The notes under the pieces: model-generated | Seen by the model: the letters and a program-made list of their open reading frames with translations, nothing else | The model's database searches: none | Told to the model about the DNA's origin: nothing | Program-made: the position numbers and the translations under genes | Shown here: one piece after another, positions 1-6,495 of the stretch | Layout: the number at the start of each line of letters is the position of its first letter | Position numbering within the stretch: the stretch's first letter is position 1 | NCBI GenBank assembly: GCA_002429385.1 | Contig: DIZL01000067.1 | Location: 55,253 to 67,468, forward strand | Reading direction: 5' to 3' | DNA length: 12,216 bases | DNA from: Prolixibacteraceae bacterium UBA6029 | GTDB taxonomy: Bacteria > Bacteroidota > Bacteroidia > Bacteroidales > Prolixibacteraceae

Positions 1-24
1 TATTAGAATATAATTGAACCATCA

Positions 25-68
25 TCGAATAACCTTCGAATAACCTTCGAATAATCTTCGAATAATTT
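25..68. repeat. Tandem repeat, 4 copies of an 11-bp unit
   Basis: Four head-to-tail units start at 25, 36, 47 and 58. Units 1 and 2 are identical (TCGAATAACCT); unit 3 is TCGAATAATCT and unit 4 is TCGAATAATTT, so the array decays towards its right end. There are no spacers, so it is not a CRISPR array. An 11-bp period is close to one helical turn, so it could be a phased binding array or simple replication slippage. The array may continue to the left of the window, although positions 1-24 do not match the unit well. Confidence 0.85.
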
Positions 69-286
69 AAAGGGTTATAGGCTTAATGAAAGCGACACAA
101 CAACAACAGGGCAGAAGCGCATTGCATTTTGGGGAAGAAGTATTTTGGAATAGCACACGACACGAGTTCGGTGCATGGATATTGAAGTTTCAATTCAAAT
201 TTCCTTGCACTTATTTTAAATTTAATGCGGTCATTTTATTGAAACACTGAATATTATGAGTTTTTCAGCAGACCCTAAGTATAGCC

Positions 287-328
287 TGAGTATACCATAT
301 GTGTTTATTAACACATATGGTATACTCA
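287..328. repeat. Perfect inverted repeat, 19-bp arms, 4-nt loop
   Basis: The left arm is 287-305 and the right arm 310-328; they are exact reverse complements separated by TATT. Two further C-G pairs can form outside the stem if A329 bulges (C286-G330, C285-G331). As RNA this would be a very stable hairpin. It has no downstream T-run (the sequence continues AGGTGACACTTTGG), so it is not a typical intrinsic terminator. It could be an operator, a cruciform, a MITE-like or mobile-element hairpin, or an untranslated RNA structure. Confidence 0.9.
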
Positions 329-396
329 AGGTGACACTTTGGGGATAACCGGTTAACAGGAAATCCAACCCTGAACATGATCGAATCCCATTTCCT

Positions 397-412
397 CATC
401 CCGTTAGGGATG
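397..412. repeat. REP-like short palindrome CATCCC-GTTA-GGGATG
   Basis: Six-bp perfect arms (397-402 and 407-412) flank a GTTA loop. From memory, short CATCCC...GGGATG-type palindromes recur in intergenic regions of many Bacteroidota genomes, some associated with REP-type transposases. I cannot search for other copies here, and none was found elsewhere in the window. The identification as a dispersed repeat is therefore tentative. Confidence 0.4.
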
Positions 413-453
413 CCCGCCTGCTAAGGCTACCGTGTACCCACAAATTCAATTAC

Positions 454-504
454 TGTTTTTATCATTTTCAACATTACATACCGGTAGTAAATTTGATAAA
501 AACA
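454..504. repeat. 11-bp inverted repeat flanking the candidate promoter
   Basis: TGTTTTTATCA (454-464) and TGATAAAAACA (494-504) are exact reverse complements with 29 bp between their inner ends. The arms lie on either side of the candidate -33/-7 region. This arrangement would suit a dimeric regulator or a looped structure, but the arms are A/T-rich and a chance origin cannot be excluded. Confidence 0.45.
465..495 (+). promoter_or_regulatory. Candidate Bacteroidota-type promoter for the first kinase
   Basis: TAAATTTG at 488-495 matches the Bacteroidota -7 consensus TAnnTTTG. Nineteen bases upstream lies TTTT (465-468), a weak match to the -33 element TTTG/TTG. The first kinase start at 626 is about 125 nt downstream, which implies a fairly long leader. 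An 11-bp perfect inverted repeat brackets this site (454-464 and 494-504), and its right arm overlaps the last base or two of the -7 box, as a repressor operator might. The match is short and the region A/T-rich, so chance is possible. Confidence 0.35.
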
Positions 505-625
505 TGATTTATGTCATATTCACGTAATTATTTCTATTGTACATTGTCATAGATATGATTCTTCCTTCAAAGTGGTGAAAAGGGGTTTTCTTCATTATGG
601 ACAGAATATGTACAATTGATTTTTT

Positions 626-3460
626 ATGAAGAGTATTTCAGCCAATTTTAGTCAAAATGCTGTAACAATGGACAACATTCAGTTTAACGATATTTTTAAC
701 CTGGATGAGATCCAACATTTACAGGATTTATTTTCGGAGACTACAGGGGTAGCTTCCATCATTGCACATCCAGATGGGAAGCCCATCACAAAGCCAAGTA
801 ACTTCTGCGATTTGTGTGCCAACATCATGCGCAAATCGTACAAGGGGCTTGCAAAGTGCTACGATTCAAACGAATTGCTTGGCATGTACAATCCTCGGGG
901 GCCACTTTTGCAACCGTGTCTGGGCTGTGGAATGTGGAATGCAGGGGCGAGCATTACCGTGGGCAATAAACATATGGCAACCTGGCTTATCGGGCAGATA
1001 CGCACGGAAGAGGTGGACGATCAGCTACTTGTAAACTATGCCGATGACATCGGCGCCGACAGGGAGGAGTTCATAAAAGCCTACCGCAGGGTTCCTTTTA
1101 TGCCTCTGGAGCAGTTTCACAAAGTTTCGAACATGCTGTTTGCCTTTGCAAACGAAATATCCGAAAAGGCTTACGGCAATTTCCTGTTGAAGAGACAGAT
1201 CGCCGAACATGAAAAGACAATTTCAGAAAAGAAAGAAGTTGAAGAACAATACAAAGCCTTGTTTGATCTGTCAAACGATGCCATTTTCTCGGTGGACCTG
1301 AAGACGGGAATCTACCTGAATGTCAATAAAGCTGCCGAAATCCTGACCGGTCGGTCAGCAGACGAACTAAAAAAGCTGAAGACTTCTGATTTAACACCAA
1401 AGGATGCCGACAAACGACTGGTAAAGATAACCGGAGTAAAAGAAACCATTGAATTGGGCGAAGTTGAATATCACCGGCCGGATGGATCAATCCGAACGGC
1501 CTTGCTCTCCTCGATTCCTTTAAATGAAAGAAAGATCTTTGGTATTGCACATGATATCACCAAACGAAAACAATTGGATATCGCTTTAAAAAATTCGCTT
1601 GCCCTGAATGAAGCAACACTTGAATCAATCCATAACGGCATCCTGGTAGTTAATGATCAGGGTACGGTCATCAAAACCAACGCTAAATTTGCGGAGATGT
1701 GGGGCATCCCGGAAGAGATCCTTGCCTCAGGAGATGATAAAATCCTGATAGGGAGCGTACTTGCGCAACTGGCCGATGCGGATAGTTTCATTGCTAAAGT
1801 CGCCGAATTATATGAAAAGCCCGAAGCAGAGAGCCTGGATGTGATCAATCTGAAGGACGGACGGATCTTTAAACGTATTTCGAAGCCCATGTACCTTGGA
1901 GGTAAACCCAAAGGAAGGGTCTGGTCATTTCTCGACATCACCGAACGCATCAGGGCTGAAGAAGCCTTGCTCAACAGTAAAGCACATTTGCACACCCTGA
2001 TACAAACCATCCCCGACCTGGTCTGGCTGAAAGATCCTTCCGGGGCATATATTTCATGTAATATACTGTTCGAACGACTGGTGGGAGCCAGAGAAGAAGA
2101 GATCGTCGGAAAAACCGATTACGACTTATTTGATCACGACAATGCTGACTTTTTCAGGTCCAATGACCGTAAGGCCATTGCAGCCGGAAAGCCCACAAAC
2201 AATGAAGAATGGCTTACCTTTGCCAACGATGGCCATCGGGCCTTGCTGGAGGTGATCAAGACTCCGATGTTCGATTCCAAAGGAACTTTAATCGGGGTTC
2301 TGGGAATCGGTCACGATATCACCGAACGGAAACGAATGGAAGAGGACTTAAAGGATAGTGAAGATAAGTTTTCAAAGGCATTCTTGTTATCTCCCTATGC
2401 CATTACCATCACGAGCGCAAAAGATGGAAAATTCGTCGAAATCAACGATGCCTTTACAAGCTTATCAGGGTTTACCCGCGAAGAAGCATTGGCTGATTCA
2501 TCAACAGGACTCAACCTTTGGGCCAATATTGAAGACCGAAAACAGGTCATCTCAACTCTTCTTAATGGCGGTGAAATTGAGGGAAAGGAATTCCTGTTCA
2601 AAAAAAAGGACAACCAAATAGTTACCGGGTTATTCTCTGCCCAGGTCATTCATTTGAATAACGAACCCTTTATTCTCTCGAGCATCAATGATATTACCTA
2701 CCGTAAACTTGCAGAGACAGAAATAAAACTTAAAAACGAACAGCTTATCCTGGCCCACGCTGAAAAAGACAAATTCTTTTCCATCATCGCGCACGACCTG
2801 CGCAGTCCCTTCAGCAGCTTTCTGGGGCTGACTCAAATTCTGGACGAAGAATTGAGTGAGTTGACCCTGGATCAAATACACGAGCTGACCCATAGCATGA
2901 AAAACTCGGCCTCCAATCTTTATCGTCTGCTCGAAAACCTTTTACAGTGGGCCAGGATGCAGCAGGGCCTGATGCCTTTTCATCCGACACTTCTGCAATT
3001 ATATCCTATTGTTGAAGAATGCATCTCCATTGCACGTGAACCGGCCAAAAACAAGGGAATTGAACTGAATTTCTCCGTTTCCGAAAACATTGACGTTTTT
3101 GCCGACCTCAACACCTTGCTGACCGTAATCCGCAACCTGGTTTCAAATGCCATGAAATTTACAACCCGTGGGGGAGCTATAGATGTTTTTGCCGAAATAA
3201 GCGACAACAAGAGCGTGGTCATCTCGGTTAAGGATACCGGTATCGGCATGAGTCCTGAACTACTTGCCAATTTGTTCAGGATCGATGTGCGAACCAGCAG
3301 ACCGGGGACCGAAGGAGAGTCCAGCACCGGGCTTGGATTAATGCTTTGCAAAGAGTTTATAGAAAAACATGGCGGCAAATTGTGGGTTGAAAGTGAAGTG
3401 GAAAGAGGAAGTACCTTTTACTTTACGCTTCCGCATACAATTTCCGATGAAATTATTTAA
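626..3460 (+). CDS. Soluble sensor histidine kinase, PocR + 4 PAS + HisKA/HATPase (gene A)
   Basis: This is a 944-residue kinase with no membrane segment or signal peptide, so it probably acts in the cytosol. Residues about 18-180 form a PocR ligand-sensor domain (as in the propanediol regulator PocR), with cysteines at 61, 64, 78, 98 and 101. PAS domains follow at about 206-316, 326-445, 453-572 and 577-697, each closed by a PAC-type 'DITxRK' or similar. The HisKA H-box is FFSIIAHDLRSPF with phospho-acceptor His723. HATPase_c has N-box Asn841, G1 box DTGIGM at Asp870, and G2 box GLGL at 902. All catalytic motifs are intact. The ATG at 626 is preceded by a T-run rather than a Shine-Dalgarno site; this start puts the PocR cysteines at the same residue numbers as in gene C, which supports it. 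No receiver domain or partner regulator is visible. The ligand is unknown; PocR domains are thought to bind small hydrocarbon derivatives. Confidence 0.93.
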   Translation: MKSISANFSQNAVTMDNIQFNDIFNLDEIQHLQDLFSETTGVASIIAHPDGKPITKPSNFCDLCANIMRKSYKGLAKCYDSNELLGMYNPRGPLLQPCLGCGMWNAGASITVGNKHMATWLIGQIRTEEVDDQLLVNYADDIGADREEFIKAYRRVPFMPLEQFHKVSNMLFAFANEISEKAYGNFLLKRQIAEHEKTISEKKEVEEQYKALFDLSNDAIFSVDLKTGIYLNVNKAAEILTGRSADELKKLKTSDLTPKDADKRLVKITGVKETIELGEVEYHRPDGSIRTALLSSIPLNERKIFGIAHDITKRKQLDIALKNSLALNEATLESIHNGILVVNDQGTVIKTNAKFAEMWGIPEEILASGDDKILIGSVLAQLADADSFIAKVAELYEKPEAESLDVINLKDGRIFKRISKPMYLGGKPKGRVWSFLDITERIRAEEALLNSKAHLHTLIQTIPDLVWLKDPSGAYISCNILFERLVGAREEEIVGKTDYDLFDHDNADFFRSNDRKAIAAGKPTNNEEWLTFANDGHRALLEVIKTPMFDSKGTLIGVLGIGHDITERKRMEEDLKDSEDKFSKAFLLSPYAITITSAKDGKFVEINDAFTSLSGFTREEALADSSTGLNLWANIEDRKQVISTLLNGGEIEGKEFLFKKKDNQIVTGLFSAQVIHLNNEPFILSSINDITYRKLAETEIKLKNEQLILAHAEKDKFFSIIAHDLRSPFSSFLGLTQILDEELSELTLDQIHELTHSMKNSASNLYRLLENLLQWARMQQGLMPFHPTLLQLYPIVEECISIAREPAKNKGIELNFSVSENIDVFADLNTLLTVIRNLVSNAMKFTTRGGAIDVFAEISDNKSVVISVKDTGIGMSPELLANLFRIDVRTSRPGTEGESSTGLGLMLCKEFIEKHGGKLWVESEVERGSTFYFTLPHTISDEII

Positions 3461-3471
3461 CGAAACCCACT

Positions 3472-3504
3472 TTAGAATTACCACCATATTTATTCATAAG
3501 TTTG
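3472..3504 (+). promoter_or_regulatory. Candidate internal promoter upstream of gene B
   Basis: The 63-bp gap between genes A and B contains TAAGTTTG at 3497-3504, an exact match to the Bacteroidota -7 consensus TAnnTTTG. About 21 bp upstream is TTAG (3472-3475), a weak -33 match. Transcription would start only some 12-15 nt before the ATG at 3524. It may give gene B its own transcription as well as read-through from gene A. The call rests on a short consensus only. Confidence 0.4.
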
Positions 3505-3523
3505 TAGTAAAATCAGGGATATC

Positions 3524-6484
3524 ATGAAAACGAAATATTTACTCATCACCGCAATAATATTTCTCTTTGCAATAGTTTATTTGCAAATAAATCTTCATAA
3601 CCAAACCCAGAAAGAGTTAATAGAAAAATTCAAAACCGAGCAAGAGATTACAGCAAGCCATTTTGCAGAGGAAGTTGAAACTTTTCTGCACGAAGAAACT
3701 GACAGGATCAAATCGTTCGTTTTATTCCAGGGGTTGCAACATGGGAAAATGAGCGAAATAAAAACTTTGGTTGATGAAGACTTTGAATATTTCAAGGAAG
3801 ATCATGTCAAATCAATAAACGTTTATGATAAAAGTGGGACAATAATCTATTCAACAAATAAGGAAGCAATTGGAGGCAACAATGCCGAAAGTAAATTTTT
3901 TAAGTGGGCAACTGCACCTGAAAATAAAACAGAGCCATTTATAAATTCTGATAATACCGAAAATAAAAAAAGATCACCACAAATACCGGTCTTCTCATTA
4001 CTAATTGCCATGCCGGTTTATCAAAATGTCGAAAAAGCGGAGAAAGTCAAATCAACACAAAGCCTGATTGGGGTAGTAACAATAATTATTGATTTAGAAG
4101 AAACACTGACCAACTTACTTCCCCGGATAAGCACCGATATTAAAAAAGAAAATGTGATGATTTTAGATAATCATGGCACACTTTGGTTTCAGACCGAGCA
4201 CCCCGAAATGGTTATGAAGAATATCTACGTCCACGATAAATCTTGTTTCCAATGTCACATCTCGTTTGACTATCTTGGGAAAATGCTGTCAGAAAAGCAA
4301 GGCAGGTTTGATTATGGACTGAAGAAAGGACCAAGAAAAATAGCAAGTTTTTCATCCTTTGAATTCAAAAATATTGCCTGGACGGTTGTCTTAAACCATG
4401 AATATTCTGAAGTGACCCGATTTCTTGACCAGAGTTACATGCAATCATTAATTATTATCGGTTCAATAATCTTTACATTACTCGGCTTTACCATTATAAG
4501 TTTTCGCAGTAACCGATTAAGGATTAGAGCACAGGAAGAGACAACGCTATGGAGGGAGAAGCTGGAGTTGGAAGAAAAAATACGTGAATCGGAAGAGAAA
4601 TTCCGTACCGTTGTGGAAGAAGCTAATGAAATAATTTTTACGACCGATAATGAGGGTTATTTTACTTATGTGAACCCAAGAGGAATTAAAGTATCAGGAT
4701 ATTCGCTTGATGAGCTAAAACAAATAAAGTATTTAGATATAATAGAACCCGAATATAAACCAATCGTTAAACGGAATTATTTTAAGCAGTATGTAAAAAG
4801 AATTGCACTATCAACAACAGAATATCCATTTCAGACAAAATCCGGCGAGATAAAATGGTTCAGTCAGAATGCCAGTTTGATTCTCGAAAACAACATGGTG
4901 AAAGGATTTTATGTCATTGCCAGAGACATAACCGAACTCCGGGTAGCTGAACAAGCATTAAGAGAAAGCGAAGCAAGATATAAAGAATTATCGAAGCAAC
5001 TGGAAGCAATTTTAGACCATATCCCGGGGCTGGTGTTTTATAAGGACAAAAAAAATAATTATATCCGGGTGAACAAATATGTTGCCCAGGCACATAGAAA
5101 AGAAAAGAACGAATTAGAAGGCAAAAACTTTTCCGACCTTTATCCCGAAAAGGATGCTACTAATTATTATCAGGATGATTTAGCTGTGATAAATTCTGGT
5201 GTGGCTAAATTGAATATTGAAGAACCCTGGGAAACCGCTGACGGCTTGAGTTGGATCAGTACAAGTAAAATTCCATTTGTTGGTGAAAACGGAGAGATAA
5301 TTGGAATTATTGGAATGTCAATAGATATCACTGAACGCAAGCATGCTGAAGAAACGATCTCTAATGAACGATTGCTGCTCCGGACAATTATTGATAATAT
5401 TCCGGATTCAATTTATTGCAAGGACAACGCCTACCGAAAGACACTTACCAACCGGGCTGAATTAAGCTATTCGGGGGCAAATTCGGAAGCTGATATTATA
5501 GGGAAGACAGACTTTGATCTTTATCCGAAAGAACTTGCCGATGGGTTCTTTGCCGACGATCAATCGGTTATGCAATCAGGGATGCCAGTGCTTAACAGGG
5601 AAGAGTTTATACTTGACGAGAATGGACTGAAACGATGGTTGCTCACCTCTAAACTTCCGTTGCGCGATATAGATGGACGGATTATTGGTTTGGTAGGTAT
5701 CGGCCGTGATATCACCGAGCGAAAACAGGCGGAACAGGAAATCAAACATAAAAGCGAAGAACTTCAAAAGCTTAATTCCGAAAAAGACAAATTCTTCTCA
5801 ATCATTGCCCACGACCTCCGTGGTCCTTTCAGTGGCTTTTTGGGGCTGACGCAAGTTATGGCCGAAGAGTTGCCAAGCCTCACAATGGCTCAGGTTCAGG
5901 AACTTGCCATAAGCATGAAAAACTCTGCCACCAATCTTTACAGTCTTCTCGAAAACCTGCTGCAATGGGCGCGAATGCAGCAAGGGGCAATTTCTTTCAC
6001 TCCGGAAGTAGTCCAATTAAAACCTTTAATTGATGAATGTATTGCCATAACGCTGGAAACTGCCAGGAATAAAGGAATTGACATAAGTTATAATATTCAG
6101 GAAATCACAGCAGTTTTTGTTGACAGGAATATGCTTCAAACAGTAATCCGCAACCTCGTTTCGAATGCAATAAAATTTACAACCCGGGGGGGAGCAATAG
6201 ATATTTTTGCCGAAATCAGCAACGATGAGAACGTGGTCATCTCGGTTAAAGATACCGGCATAGGAATGAGCCGGGAAATGGTTGATAATTTATTTAGACC
6301 TGATATTAGAACCAGCCGCCCAGGCACCGAAAACGAACCAAGCACCGGGCTGGGATTATTGCTTTGCAAAGAGTTTGTCGAAAAACACGGAGGTAAAATA
6401 ACTGTCGAGAGTGAAGTCGGTAAAGGCTCTGTTTTCCATTTTTCAGTTCCATATCAGGATCAGAGAGATCTTATTGAAAGCTAA
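3524..6484 (+). CDS. Membrane sensor histidine kinase with extracytoplasmic CxxCH sensor + 3 PAS (gene B)
   Basis: This 986-residue kinase starts with a membrane anchor (about 5-23), then an extracytoplasmic sensor of about 280 residues, and a second membrane helix (about 309-330). The sensor looks like a double-Cache fold: 'NVYDKSGTIIYST' in the distal half and 'MILDNHGTLWFQT' in the proximal half. Cys241-Phe-Gln-Cys244-His245 is a canonical c-type haem attachment motif on the outer side of the membrane. PAS domains lie at about 356-475, 492-608 and 617-737. HisKA has FFSIIAHDLRGPF with His763; HATPase_c has Asn881, DTGIGM at Asp910 and GLGL at 942. The kinase core is nearly that of gene A, while the sensor half is more A/T-rich, suggesting a chimaeric origin. 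The gene ends 11 bp before gene C. The likely role is sensing a redox or gas signal (NO, CO, O2) or a small ligand; haem binding is inferred from the motif only. Confidence 0.93.
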   Translation: MKTKYLLITAIIFLFAIVYLQINLHNQTQKELIEKFKTEQEITASHFAEEVETFLHEETDRIKSFVLFQGLQHGKMSEIKTLVDEDFEYFKEDHVKSINVYDKSGTIIYSTNKEAIGGNNAESKFFKWATAPENKTEPFINSDNTENKKRSPQIPVFSLLIAMPVYQNVEKAEKVKSTQSLIGVVTIIIDLEETLTNLLPRISTDIKKENVMILDNHGTLWFQTEHPEMVMKNIYVHDKSCFQCHISFDYLGKMLSEKQGRFDYGLKKGPRKIASFSSFEFKNIAWTVVLNHEYSEVTRFLDQSYMQSLIIIGSIIFTLLGFTIISFRSNRLRIRAQEETTLWREKLELEEKIRESEEKFRTVVEEANEIIFTTDNEGYFTYVNPRGIKVSGYSLDELKQIKYLDIIEPEYKPIVKRNYFKQYVKRIALSTTEYPFQTKSGEIKWFSQNASLILENNMVKGFYVIARDITELRVAEQALRESEARYKELSKQLEAILDHIPGLVFYKDKKNNYIRVNKYVAQAHRKEKNELEGKNFSDLYPEKDATNYYQDDLAVINSGVAKLNIEEPWETADGLSWISTSKIPFVGENGEIIGIIGMSIDITERKHAEETISNERLLLRTIIDNIPDSIYCKDNAYRKTLTNRAELSYSGANSEADIIGKTDFDLYPKELADGFFADDQSVMQSGMPVLNREEFILDENGLKRWLLTSKLPLRDIDGRIIGLVGIGRDITERKQAEQEIKHKSEELQKLNSEKDKFFSIIAHDLRGPFSGFLGLTQVMAEELPSLTMAQVQELAISMKNSATNLYSLLENLLQWARMQQGAISFTPEVVQLKPLIDECIAITLETARNKGIDISYNIQEITAVFVDRNMLQTVIRNLVSNAIKFTTRGGAIDIFAEISNDENVVISVKDTGIGMSREMVDNLFRPDIRTSRPGTENEPSTGLGLLLCKEFVEKHGGKITVESEVGKGSVFHFSVPYQDQRDLIES

Positions 6485-6495
6485 ATTATAAAATA

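Larger units (their letters stand above)
1..625. other. Repeat-rich intergenic / degenerate region upstream of the kinase cluster
   Basis: No convincing gene was found in these 625 bases on either strand. The region holds an 11-bp tandem repeat, a 54-codon ORF at 86-250 that resembles nothing I recognise, a long perfect palindrome, a short REP-like palindrome, a 10-bp palindrome (TAACCGGTTA, 346-355) and a promoter candidate for the first kinase. The density of repeats and palindromes suggests a landing zone for small mobile or repetitive elements, or a decayed insertion sequence. That reading is inference. Confidence 0.6.

Noticed and set aside
25..68. CRISPR array
   Set aside because: Units are 11 bp, directly adjacent, with no spacers and no cas genes nearby.
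86..250. Small protein gene of 54 codons
   Set aside because: No recognisable motif, no ribosome-binding or promoter support, and it lies in a repeat-rich region; kept only as a possible remnant.
287..340. Intrinsic terminator formed by the long palindrome
   Set aside because: No T-tract follows either arm at the proper distance, and the stem is A/T-rich with no G/C-rich base.
597..629. Alternative start ATG at 597 for gene A
   Set aside because: It is in another frame and meets a TGA within eleven codons; the ATG at 626 gives a PocR domain collinear with gene C.
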